Shown one piece after another: positions 49,046 through 59,655 of a stretch of DNA of 64,000 bases. Made by a program: the position numbers and the translations under genes. The DNA is taken from contig CM073324.1 of the NCBI GenBank assembly GCA_037043015.1, positions 28,498,097 through 28,562,096 on the forward strand, in the 5' to 3' direction. The DNA comes from Bryum argenteum (lineage: Eukaryota > Streptophyta > Bryopsida > Bryales > Bryaceae). Position 1 is the stretch's first letter; the number at the start of each line of letters is the position of its first letter. Under the pieces are notes generated by a model that was given only the letters and a program-made list of their open reading frames with translations, was not told where the DNA came from and searched no databases.

Positions 49046-49475
49046 GGTACGCTTTGCTCTTATCATCTCACATTCAGCTCAATGGGGTCAATCCGGATCA
49101 AGTTATGGCTATGGCTATGGCGAGAGATCCAGTAATTTTCATTTTGCTCCATTTAACAAGTTGACCACGACTGTTGTGTGCAAGTGCTTCTGAAGCTTTT
49201 TTGCTTTCGCAAGTGATCTAATCACCTCACATGCATTTCGGAGCTCTTTAGTCTTCCTCAAGTGGATCAATCCAAATTGTTATGGCTATGGCGAGCAGTC
49301 GATTAAATTTCATTTGGCTCCACTTGGTCATATTTTGTTGATTAATACTGTTGTGAAAATGCTACTGAAGCTTTGCTGCTTCCAGAATAGATCCAAACAC
49401 TTCACATGAAGCTCTTTAGTCCCTCAATGAGCTAGATCGAACTGTTATGGCTATGGCAAGCAATTGACCAGACAG
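49046..49475. repeat. Tandem repeat of about 170 bp, 2.5 copies
   Basis: GTTATGGCTATGG recurs at 49102, 49279 and 49444 in a shared context (a CACATTCAGCTC- or CACTTCACATGAAGCTC-like block before it; TTTCATTTTGCTCCA or TTTCATTTGGCTCCA, CTGTTGTG and CTTCTGAAGCTTT or CTACTGAAGCTTT after it). The copies are diverged. They lie just upstream of the LEA-like remnant. Confidence 0.85.
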
Positions 49476-49499
49476 GTGATGGAGTGATTACATTGCCGG

Positions 49500-50078
49500 A
49501 TCGGCCGATGAGGCTCAGCATCAGGCTAAACATGCTGCTGGCAATGTGTAAAATGAGTGCACAATGAGGCTGAGAAGTTGAGGGACGAGGCCGCTGATGC
49601 GGAAAGGGACTTGGAAGGGAAGGCCATGAGCGCCGACAGCGATGCGCGCAACGAGGCCGAGAATCTCACTACAAGTACTCACTGTAAGTGCTCATAGATC
49701 TCTTGCATTGGCACTGAACTGTGAAGATCACCAACTTCTCATTAGAATGTGTTAATGAATCACTTCAATCGTCTCAGGGTGCAATTTCGGTGCCATGCTG
49801 TTGCCTCTAAGCTATCGAAATTCTAGAGGTATGTTCAGAGATTGTGATGCGAAGCTAGGTGATGCACTCGGGGATTGCTTTGGTTCATACGAGTAGGTCA
49901 TTGAAAGTTCTGTCTAGTTTTCTGAAAGGCTCACTACAGTCTTGAAGATGACGGTGATTTACTGAAGAAGACTGTGGAACAGACTTAGTCAAGGACGCAC
50001 ATTAGAACGGATATGCAAGAAAAGGCAAAGGCCGAGGATTTGCAGGAAAAGGTCAAGGATGCAAGTGACTCCGCTTAA
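49500..50078 (+). pseudogene. LEA-like gene remnant
   Basis: Two stretches translate to Ala/Glu/Lys/Asp-rich, Trp- and Pro-free sequence like group 3 LEA proteins, which protect cells during drying. The first runs from 49501, reading DEAQHQAKHAAGNV up to a stop TAA at 49549-49551, then in a shifted frame NEAEKLRDEAADAERDLEGK up to about 49670. The second, 50013-50078, reads MQEKAKAEDLQEKVKDASDS followed by Ala and a TAA stop. The internal stop, the shift and the non-coding gap (unless it is an intron) point to a pseudogene. No ATG-led frame links the parts. Confidence 0.6.
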
Positions 50079-50079
50079 C

Positions 50080-53000
50080 CACAACCATTGACATGAAGAG
50101 GTATGCTAAGAGTGGATGCAGGTGATTATTCACATGTGTGTCTCTATATCTAATAACTTTGAACAAATGTTGGTATCTTAGGGCAAATTCAACTTTAGGT
50201 AAAAGAATGGATCTCATCCCTTTGCATGAAGGAAATTTAGTAGATGGCTTGTACCATGAATTAAGGTTCTCAGTTTGATTGTGCATGATTGCTTATAGTT
50301 TGTGCTAGTGTATGATTGCTTATATTTTGTGCTATCGATATCATTATGTGAGAGGTTGTGATGCTTATGTTCATCGTGTATTCAAGATTACTGCACATAT
50401 TGTATCCGTCTGATGCTACAAGCTATCTCTTCTGAAATATGTTTCTTAGAAGTTGTTGAAACTTGTAGTTAGTTTTATGTACAACAAATTGATATGGTGC
50501 AACTAAATGCCAACCCATCCAAGTCCTCATGGTTGAAGGCACTTAGACATGGTTTGAAGCTACAAAGCTGTTACATTGATTCAACACTTTCATGTACCAT
50601 GTAGTTAAGGATGGCAGAAGATATTGATTAGTTAACCTAGGTTCAACTTAGTGATTGAGACTTAAGCTACTTTATTTTTAATGTGCCTAGAGGACATGGG
50701 TACAAAGTACATACTCTCATTCACATATTTTATTGTCTAATTTTCTTCAGAGAGGTATAAATTTATATCTATTTTTGTGAAGACAACATGATGATCATTT
50801 GGAAACTTCTAAATCAATCATGAAATTTTGAGTGACATTGAGGGACAGCCTTGCATTTGCAATGTGAGGCTTAAGGTAGAGGAACCCATAGTCGATAAGT
50901 TAAGGCGATTTGCATAGTAGAAGTTGTATTACTCATGGGGAGAAATTTTTCTCGTATAAGGAAATAAGGTTTAGGTAGAATGCACATTTTTCCAAATTTT
51001 TTTTCTCAAAATTGAAATTACTACAAAATAAAAAGGTGAAAAGTTGATCCGGACTAGTTACCAATATGTAGCTTCACCTGTAACCGATAACTATAAGACT
51101 AGTTCACAAACACAAATTCACTAATTCCCGTGATGGAAACTGATGTAATTGAGCTAACCACATAACTAATAGTTGATACTGTCGTTCACTAGTGGCCGGT
51201 CATGCTTAAAGCCGAGCAAAAGGCTAACAATAACCAAGCCACCAAATTTTGCTGCTTAATTTAGTGCAGCCATTCTAAACTTGGAATCCACCATGCACAA
51301 TCACAGAAAGTTGCCATGATTTTCAGTGTTTGTCAAAACCAAATGCCGACAATTGGTCAATCAGACCCTGGCAATTGGGGAGTCTACAACTTGGGCATGG
51401 GGACCATATCGACTATGGGTTCCTCTACCTTAGGTGAAGAATTTTCGAAAGTGGGTTGCAAAATGGATATCCCTTCGGGTCCCACGGAGTAGTGGGGTGA
51501 AAGTTGTCTTGTTTCTTCCAGTTGTCTTTCACAGAACACAACTTGTAGTTTGTATAGTGATTGGTGGACTGCAGGGTGGTTGAATAGTCAGTTCTGCTAT
51601 GGCTTATATGTCACGTTTTCCATGTTTTGAGGACGAAGAGTATATCGAGGGACTCACATGATTCAGCTTCAGATTATTTTAAAAATCCCACACAGCATGC
51701 AGGCTCTTTAGTTCCTGAAGGTTCCTTCCGAGACTTTTCTTCATTTGGGGGCTGCTTTATGACTCCGTGGTTCCTCATCGACGCTGTGCGTTGCAGACTC
51801 ACAATCAACTGCAAGCGATGAGTCGAAGGGCTTCCTCTTCCAAAAACTTCACATCAGCATTTCAAGAGGAGGAACCGACCATTGATTCCCCTACAGTCAA
51901 GTGACTTTGGCCTCTACGATGGCCTTTCATGTCCAGGAAATGGTAGCTAGCTAAGTGTCACACATCATATCGTTCATACATGTGAATCAGTGAGCTGAAA
52001 TTTGATCTCCTAGGATTTCTGAGCTGAGCCGGGACGTGGCATCTTCTGTCGCAGCTAAACTCCTGTCTCTGATCTTCCATGTACTTATCGTATCTGGATG
52101 ATCTTCTCGCCTGTCAGTGGTCACGGAACCAGGAGGCCTGCTTTTCCCACCCTCAGCCAGTGGTGTAGGGCTATGAGTCTATGGCAGTAAACCCTTTCAG
52201 GGTGAATCTCAAATTCATCGACAGTGATAGTAAAAGAAGAAGAGTAAGGATTTCTCAGTGAAACCGACTAGTGACTAATTCAACCGTCAACTGGGAGGAG
52301 GCACCCGCAATGACGGGCTGGCCTGACCACAAAGCGTAAGACCAGGTTTGATGATTCAACGCAGCTTGAAATCTACTTGCAAAAGATTGGGGATCATGGG
52401 CGTCTACTGTAAAGTACTGTACACTGTAGAGAGCTTGGAGCAATGGCATCGAGGTGCACCGGCAGGGCACAATCAGGTTTAATAATAATAAAGTAAAGAG
52501 AAGAGAAGGTAGGCGTAACATAGAGGAGAAAGATGCCGGTGCCAATGTAGGATCCAGAAATAGAAGAGAGGTGGGGGCCCAGGAATGGTGATGCTTGAAA
52601 GATCTCTGACATCCAGCGTGCCATTGGGCAGCTGGTGTTAATCGTCCGATTGACTCCGTAGCTGGCGCGATGTAGGCCTCCCGCCTTCACGTCAAAGACC
52701 CGGCAACAGCACCGACGTCGGGGTGCTGGACGGCCACGGAACCCTTCAACTGCCCCTCCCACCTGTACCCTCTACATTTCCTTTCTGCACGACGGTACTG
52801 TACGGTAATCTCCAAGGTCAGCTCCCTCATGTTACTGTTGTTTTCTCAACAACGCACCGTATATTAACGAAGTGCCCAGGCTATGATACACTCCTCATTG
52901 TGAATGACAATCACGTCGCCTGTGGGCTTCCAACATCTTCCACACTAATATAACGTTTCCCTTCACATAATTTTTCACACGGTATTCCCCTACCTACCTA

Positions 53001-53280
53001 CCTACCTACCTTACACCTTTTCATCGCACAGCAGCTAATGAATCTTCCATGCATGCATTCTGAAATCCTCGAACAATCTCTCCACGAAAAATATTCCTGA
53101 TGATGATGGTTTATGCTTCCAATGAAACGTGTGCAAAATATCCGAGATTATTTTCTTGTCTGCCCAGTGCTGCCCGCCACAGTAGTGCCCCATCACCCCG
53201 TGTCCGCGTCCTGTGTCGTTTGCCTGCGTTCTGTGACATACATCGAGAATCTCACCTCGAATGTGGGTAATGAATGCCCC
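50080..53280. other. Intergenic DNA, one weak small frame
   Basis: 50080-52200 is AT-rich without a recognised gene. A (CCTA)n run lies at 52989-53012. The minus-strand frame 52255-52521 (88 codons from its ATG) starts with a Leu-rich stretch, LPSLLFTLLLLNLIVPC, that could be a signal peptide. Nothing downstream of it is recognisable, so it is noted here and not called as a gene. Confidence 0.45.
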
Positions 53281-53327
53281 CAAGTGCCCCCACCCTAAAC
53301 CGCCCGTCCGACATGTCTATTATGGCT

Positions 53328-53337
53328 TTATAAATAC
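53328..53337 (+). promoter_or_regulatory. TATA box of the HMA gene
   Basis: TTTATAAATA lies about 280 bases before the ATG at 53611, leaving room for a 5' UTR of about 240 to 250 bases. It is the only good TATA match in this GC-richer promoter stretch. Confidence 0.6.
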
Positions 53338-53610
53338 ACTCATCATTCCTGTTTCCTTCTAATCTGCTTTGCTTTACCCCCCGACCTGTGCGCGGGTCAG
53401 CCCCCTTGTCGTAGTTTTCTTGATCCACATTTGCACTGACCCCTACGCTGCAGCAGTGCACGCTAAGCTTCCAGCCCCTCACCAGGACCACCACTGGTGC
53501 TTGACCTTCAGTTTGCACACGCGATACTTGCAGCAGTTACTTGATCGTTACAAGCGCTCTGCCTCCGATCGCAAGCATCCAGGTTTCGAGCTGGTTGTCT
53601 AGTCGGAACA

Positions 53611-54908
53611 ATGTCGCGCTTGGTAGAAGGCATCAAGGAGGTATGTTCCATCGGGAGCGCCGTGTTTTGCTTGCCTCTGAAGCTACCACTCATCTGAACT
53701 TCTGCGTTAGATTTGCACTTTGCACGAGCAGTTCGACGGAGTACTTTGATTTGGTCTGTCGCAGAGTTTGCTGCAACTAACGATTGCTCCCTCGCCACTT
53801 TTTCATACCTGCACATTATTGAGGTCTAGAGTTTTACAAGGCCCGCTTTCGATTGCAGCACTTACATCGTGGGTCTGGTCTGCAGCTATTGCACGGGAAA
53901 GACGACGACGATGAGGAGCCAGAGTACCGATACCGCACTGGTAACGATCGCCGTCAATCCAGCGAGTCATCCCGATACTACGGGTACCCAGCGAACGCGT
54001 CGTCTGAAGTGCGCAGCGGATTCCAGAGGCCCTACGGGGACGATGGCTACCGCAATGGCGAGTATCGAAGGGCGTATGAGGACTCACCCCGCGGCGAATA
54101 CCGCAGGCCGTCTTTGGAGTCCTCCGGGCGGAGGTTTGGCTCCAAGCGTGAAGAATCTGACGACGATGAGGATGTTGTCGAGCTGATGGTGCCCATGTGC
54201 TGTGATAAATGCAAGGAGAAGGTAGAGGAGGAGCTGGGTGAAGTAGAAGGCGTAGAATCCGTCTACTGCGACCAGGATCGCGACCGAGTAGTGGTCCGAG
54301 GCAGCAATATCGACACTGACCGATGTCTGGTGAAGGCTGAGAGGGCGGTGAAGAAGAAGTGTGAGTTGCTTAACAACGAATCTGATGACGAAGTCGAAGA
54401 GCTTAACCGGCGCCGCGAGGGGTATAATTATGAGAGCCGACTGTACCGGTCGAATTCGGGAGGGAGGAGCAGTGGTAGGCCGAGCTTGGGACGACTGCCG
54501 TCGTTCGCCAGCGGCAAGGTGATGGTATACGATGGCGTTGGCCCGCGCGGACAAGACTACGAGGAAAAGGATTACAATGGCTTCCGCCGCATGCCGAGTT
54601 TTAGCCGGCACCGACACCACGAGGCTGAGTACATCACAAGCTTCAACGAGCGCCCGCAGATCCGAGACTCGCGCCGTGAGTACTACAACGTCCGCCGCCT
54701 GCCGAGCTTCAACCGCCACCGATACCACGACGCGGAATATATCAACACGGGCGACCGCGAGTACAGCCCTCGGACCTTCTACGAGCAGAATGCTGGCGGT
54801 AGCTCGTACACGGCTGCTTATAACGAACGCCCCATGTACCGGTCTCAAGTGTCCTTCTCCCGAATTCCCGTGGGCAACCCTGGCTACGTGAAGCGCGTCG
54901 AGTACTGA
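53611..54908 (+). CDS. HMA-domain metal-binding protein
   Basis: Two exons: 53611-53640 (MSRLVEGIKE, donor GTATGT) and 53859-54908 (acceptor TTGCAG), joined in phase 0, 359 residues. An acidic run (DDDDEE, about 27-32) is followed by a Tyr/Arg/Ser-rich linker. The heavy-metal-associated domain spans residues ~115-182, with MCCDKC giving the metal-binding C125-D-K-C128, then EELGEVEGVESV. The family is the plant HPP/HIPP group, cytosolic or nuclear proteins that bind Cu, Zn or Cd. The C-terminus ends GYVKRVEY with no CaaX box, so it should not be isoprenylated. The Arg/Tyr-rich tail has two copies of RMPSFSRHRHHEAEYI or RLPSFNRHRYHDAEYI and a third, shorter RLPSF. The tail motif is not one I know. 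Confidence 0.92.
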
Positions 54909-56560
54909 CAACTTCCAAATGCTTCCGATCCTCAGGTATGGCACCCGATCACTTCCCATCCATACTTTCTGTGTGATAGCTTTCCGTTAAGCATCCCACA
55001 CATGCCCGCTTTTGGAAACCATTTCATTGCTTTACATATTGTATAATGTCATAGTCGTCAATGAGGGTTCAAAACCTAAATATTTTAGGTACATTGTGCT
55101 CTACTAACGATACTGGGAACCTCACAGAATGAGGTCCCCCATCCTGTGTCTATGTATTGTACAGACGGTGTTGACTTGCTGAGAGCGGCCTAATCCTCGA
55201 ATCAGTGCGGAAAACTCGACAATCGAATGATCCAACCCCGCACTGGTTCAGTTTCTATTAGTTGGCACCCGAGATTTTTGTGCTTAGAAGAACAGGGAGC
55301 TGATCTGCATAGAGCTTCAGAATCGCCATGCTCTGCACTGCCCAGAGATGGTGCAAGGCAGTTTACCTAGAGGTTGTATGCATTTTCGATATATATATTT
55401 TTTTGTAGGATCTATTTCCGTTGTGTTGAATCATCAGTACGCGGTGAATAATTCCAGCTCCAATCAGCACTACGACGTTGTCTCGTAGCCTTCAGAACTG
55501 CTGCGTTGTTGGTGCCTGTAGGTTGTTGGCTGGCATTTGTAGGGCAACTAATGCGCTGCGCTACCTTAGTTTGACCGCCGCCAGAACGCTGGGCTGATTG
55601 GACCCCTTGTGTACGACTGTCGTACAGACCAAAATTGAAACATACTTACAGTACTTGAATATCCAGTGTGTAATTCTGTTACTCTTGTGACTCGATTGCA
55701 AAAGTCTGCGGGAAGTCGACAGCAGGTTGCCCGCGGTGCGATTATGGGAGAATCGTTCATACTCCACTCTATTCTACTCACCACGTACAATTTTCCGCGT
55801 TACACGATAAATATTCTGCCAAGTCCACCCCTGTTTGTGATGTGATGTCGCATAACCGCAAGGGCCATACTCTAAATGATTAAGTCTTTCTCTATGTCCA
55901 TGTACTGTATGTCACTTGACTGATCTTTTGCTCATGTCCATAGGTACTGTCAAACCCTCGCCCAAATTGATGATTGTTTAACGTTGTAGAAATTTCATAT
56001 TTGTGCTTTTGAGCAACGTGACATCTAGTTCATCCAACCTGATCCAATCCAGTGGCATATGCCAGGATATCCTTCGCATCACAGGTTCTAAGGTGATCTA
56101 CATTATCCATGAGAGAAAGGTAGGTGAAGGTAACCTGCTCATCAATGGCTCAAAATTGGGCATGGCAAATAATTCGTAATGAAATCATATGTGCGAGAAA
56201 ATTTTGTGCCTGGTGAGAAAAAATAGAAGATTGAACATATTGGTATCATAATTTTTGGGTAGTATCTATGATGATTTTTGAAGTTGAACTTGTAGGGGTT
56301 TCTAAATTGATGTGGTTTGAATTGTTCATGGTGAGTATTTTAGAAATTAGCCTTCACAACTATAATGTACCTCCCAAGAAGTACACCCTAAGCAAATAGT
56401 AGGCAATGCCGACTTAACTCACCATATTCCAAATTCTAAGAATCATAAGTGGCCTACAAAAATTCATTACTTGCACTAAGCGCATGTATATTACAAAACT
56501 CAACATTTTGAAGCATCTCATGTTGTCAAGCTCACTACAATAGCCCTGTGAAAATTGGAC
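54909..56560. other. 3' UTR and intergenic DNA
   Basis: The first few hundred bases after the HMA stop are probably 3' UTR. The remainder, with frames under 75 codons, shows nothing recognisable. Confidence 0.6.
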
Positions 56561-56661
56561 TGGTCATAGTCCACCAAAGTATAGTGGGGGTTCTTGATCA
56601 TAGTCCACCAAAGTAAGGTGGGGGTTCTTGGTCATAGTCCACCAAAGTATGGTGGGGTTCT
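56561..56661. repeat. 34-bp tandem repeat, three copies
   Basis: Units start at 56561, 56595 and 56629. Each reads TGGTCATAGTCCACCAAAGT (or TGATCATAG...) then ATAGTGGGGGTTCT, with single-base differences; the last is one base short. No gene spans it, and 56662-57540 shows nothing else. Confidence 0.95.
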
Positions 56662-57543
56662 TGGACCTCGTTGTATGGGTATCTCAAAGTCCTTTGGGAG
56701 ATACCATATTGGGTACCTCTACGACACTAATGACTAGGTAGGACCAAGCATAGTGTTCACCCCAAAAGGGGTTAGTAGGCTTGCCATTGGTTGGTGTCAT
56801 GACCTCTCATCATAGGGCGAACAAACACTCTTCTCACCCAAACCTCTAAATAGGTTGGGGTTTCTCTTCTTTTGGAAATTGGGACTGCGTATATCTGCAA
56901 AGTTTCAACATAACATGTACATAGCAAACGCGTTGACGTTCTGAACGATAACTGGCCAGTCATTGCTTGAGCTAAGATTTTAGATTACGAAGGAGCTTCA
57001 CGTTTGAATTTGTTTAGGATGTAACATTCAGATGGACGTCGATCAATCTGCATACAATTCTGATGATTCTTGACCATATACACGGGAAGGCTGGTTCCAA
57101 CGATCAACAGAGTTTTCGAAAGACCTATCAAAAAAAGGTGTCATGCAAAAGAACGCCAACACGAGATGAAAGCTCAAGCAGATGCTAAAGTGGCCGAATT
57201 GGGAGCAATTCAAGTATCAATGAATGAGATAAGTCTTTGCTCCAGTCACAAATAATACTGTGAGTCCCATATTTGGCTCACAGCGATACAATAATAACAT
57301 TTTATACAAATCAAAAGTACTTAACATGTGCAGTTCATCGTATGATAAGCCTCTTGTATGAGGCTTCTTCTCGCCCGACTGATGTTCCTCAACGAATGAA
57401 TGTCAATGACGGGTTTCAGTATCTACAGAAGAATCCACTAAGCCTCAACAAACGTATCAGGACTCAACGACATGAATGCATCACGGTAGACCAGTCTAAT
57501 GGAAGAGGACCCAACAGACGGCTAGACAAGGGAGGCGACCCCC

Positions 57544-57804
57544 TCAAACACGGGACATGTGATCATGCGCGGCGGCAGCAGTATGGGTAGCTTCAGCGGG
57601 AGGGGGTGCCGAGTGATCGGCTTCACCCACGACGGCATCCTTGACCTTCTGCACGCCCTGCGCTACGGCCTCCGTCGCCTTCTGCATCGCGGATGGCGCC
57701 TGTGAATCAGCGCTCTCGTGCACGATGTCGCGCTGCACTTCCATGGCGTCCCCTTGCGCACCCTGCGCGCGGTCCACTGCGGTCACCACCTTTGTCTCCG
57801 CCAT
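57544..57804 (-). CDS. Small LEA-like protein, 86 residues
   Basis: A single-exon frame from an ATG at 57804 (MAETKVVTAVDRAQGAQGDA) to a stop at 57544. The composition is Ala, Val, Glu, Lys and Gln with no Cys or Trp, and it is highly hydrophilic. The middle (QKATEAVAQGVQKVKDAVVG) would form an amphipathic helix like LEA repeats. The C-terminal part is rich in Ala, His and Pro. The codon use is GC-rich, as in the other genes here. The promoter has a TATA box and two ACGT-core ABRE-type sites, which fits an ABA- or drought-induced protectant. Family assignment rests on composition and promoter, not on a domain match. A cytosolic location is inferred from the lack of a signal peptide. Confidence 0.7.
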   Translation of the reverse strand: MAETKVVTAVDRAQGAQGDAMEVQRDIVHESADSQAPSAMQKATEAVAQGVQKVKDAVVGEADHSAPPPAEATHTAAAAHDHMSRV

Positions 57805-57995
57805 GGCTAGCTACGCTTAGAATGCAGCTCCTCACTCGTACGGACAATGGCACACTTTGTGAAGGAGCTGACCAGGCGCCCGCAACGGAGCTGTGGAATT
57901 CCCACAACGAAAAAACTGAGTCGGCGAAATTGCTGTGAATACTCTATCTCTTCTGATCTTGTGACAATGATACAAATCGACATAGATGCAGGGGG

Positions 57996-58005
57996 CATAT
58001 ATACC
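57996..58005 (-). promoter_or_regulatory. TATA box of the LEA-like gene
   Basis: The minus strand reads GGTATATATG about 190 bases before the ATG at 57804, which places transcription start near 57965-57970. Confidence 0.65.
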
Positions 58006-58029
58006 AGATCCGCAAGGCAGCAACACCTG

Positions 58030-58074
58030 GACACGTGTCGGTAGAAGCAAGTCAATGCGCGTCGTGCCACGTGG
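58030..58074 (-). promoter_or_regulatory. Two ABRE/G-box elements
   Basis: GACACGTGTC at 58030-58039 and CCACGTGG at 58067-58074 are both perfect palindromes with an ACGT core, 30 to 70 bases upstream of the TATA box. Paired ACGT elements close to the TATA box are the known mark of ABA-responsive promoters bound by bZIP (ABF/ABI5) factors. Confidence 0.75.
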
Positions 58075-58289
58075 GTCGTGGCGTGGATCCGGATCCCCTG
58101 CTGGTAAGAATAAGGAGATGATGGCAATTGGAGATGTTGTTCGTGCTGATCTGATCAACCAGGCAACCAGCCTATTTGGCAGCGATAAACACATAAGAAT
58201 ACCAATCCTTCTTGGCCCTTGTTGTGATGGTGGGAATAAATGCGTGAGAGCGGCTCTCACCACTCCGGCCTCCGTCGAGGTCTGCCTTC

Positions 58290-58540
58290 TGTTGGTAACG
58301 AGCCTGGTCCACATGGCATTCTCTCCAGGTGTTACACCGTTGAACAGGACACCAGCTGTTTGTTACTGGTCGCGTAGATCAGCTTAGTGGAGCCCTCTTC
58401 ATCATCAGGGCCGTTAGCAACAGATTGTAACAGCCACAGTAGTGGGCTGATCATCATGTAATTCCTATATATAGCACTATAGTGCTAGAGTAAAGCATCT
58501 GAAGTTTTTCTGTCTAAGTGTGAGTCACCATCCTCCTACA
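58290..58540 (+). repeat. 5' LTR
   Basis: Begins TGTTGGTAACGAGCC and ends CATCCTCCTACA. TATATATA at 58466-58473 is the likely LTR promoter, directly followed by the palindrome GCACTATAGTGC. By hand alignment it differs from the 3' LTR by about eight substitutions and two single-base indels in 251 bases. Confidence 0.96.
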
Positions 58541-58552
58541 TGGTATCAGAGC
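58541..58552 (+). other. Primer-binding site, initiator Met tRNA
   Basis: TGGTATCAGAGC directly follows the 5' LTR. This is the standard plant Ty1-copia site complementary to the 3' end of initiator methionine tRNA. Confidence 0.95.
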
Positions 58553-58692
58553 GAGCCTTTGTGACTTTGAGCTGTTAGTCCTAGTCTCGGAACTGTCGAT
58601 CAAGATTAGAAGTTATCGATCGAAGTGTCCCAGAAGGAACCGAGTTGCCGAGTAGACAGTCAGTTTGCAGATCATTCGAGGCGTGTATCAGT

Positions 58693-59655
58693 ATGGCTGC
58701 CAGAGACTCGCTCATGACAGATTCTTCAAAGCTTGACGGGATTCCCAACTACTCCGTATGGAGCTTCAAGATGAAGAATCTCTTGAGCAGAGACGACGTC
58801 TGGCGGATAGTTGATCCTCCTCCCGGCACAGTAGCGCCGACCAGTCCTGCCGATATTGCAGCCTTGCAGGTGTTGAAGAATCGAGCACTTACGATGATCG
58901 CTCTCTCTGTCAATGACAACGTGATCCCATACATTGCCAACTTCACGGAGCCGGCCCAGTGCTGGACTGTTCTCAAGAATCTTTATGCTAGCGGCACTGA
59001 TTCAAGAAAGTTGATGTTACGAAGAAGGCTGACAAATCTGAAAATGGAAGAAGGGAGTTCCATGTCGGAATTCCTCCAGCACATGAAGGAGCTTATCAAT
59101 GAGCTTGCATGCATCGGAGAAGAGACTCGTGATTCAGAGATCGTTGAGAATGTTCTGATGGCACTCCCCGACAGCTATGAGGGGCTCGTGAATACCTTGA
59201 TGTACCGCCCATCACTCCCTTCGGTTTCTGAACTGACGGTGATTCTTTTATAGGACGACCTGAGGCGAGAGTTACGAGGCACCAAGCGCACTGAACAAGA
59301 AGCACTTTTCACCAAGAACAGCGGCTCAAGCAACCGCAGGACCAGGACGAGCTCAGCTGGCCAAAAGACCAGCTCTGGAGGCGATGGAGGTCGATCCAAG
59401 CTGAAGAAGAGTGACTCCAGTGAGTGCCACTATTGTGGCTCAACCGAGCACTGGATGCGGAACTGCCCGGCACTGGCAGCCGAGCTGAAGAGTCGAAAGG
59501 CTAATCGACAAGCAAAGGCATCAGTCAACATAGTCGAGAACTTTAGCAGCGAAGATGACGAGTTTCATAAGACCGAAACCGACCTAGCTGTAAATTTCAC
59601 AGAGCTCAACCTAGTTGACAATAGCAAGAAGAGCCAGAAGAATGACTGTTCTTAG
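58693..59655 (+). pseudogene. copia gag with in-frame stop
   Basis: The frame starts at ATG 58693 (MAARDSLMTDSSKLDGIPNY) and forms the capsid-like region (UBN2-type: NYSVWSFKMKNLL, CWTVLKNLYAS, EFLQHMKELINEL, VLMALPDSYEGLVNTL). A TAG at 59251-59253 interrupts it; the same frame continues after the stop to a CCHC zinc knuckle, CHYCGSTEHWMRNC, at 59425-59466 and stops at 59655. In a working copy this would be one gag-pol frame forming the particle that packages the RNA. Confidence 0.9.

Noticed and set aside
52255..52545. Possible small secreted protein on the minus strand
   Set aside because: A Leu-rich start could be a signal peptide, but the rest is unrecognised and the longer version lacks an ATG. 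The support is too weak for a gene call.
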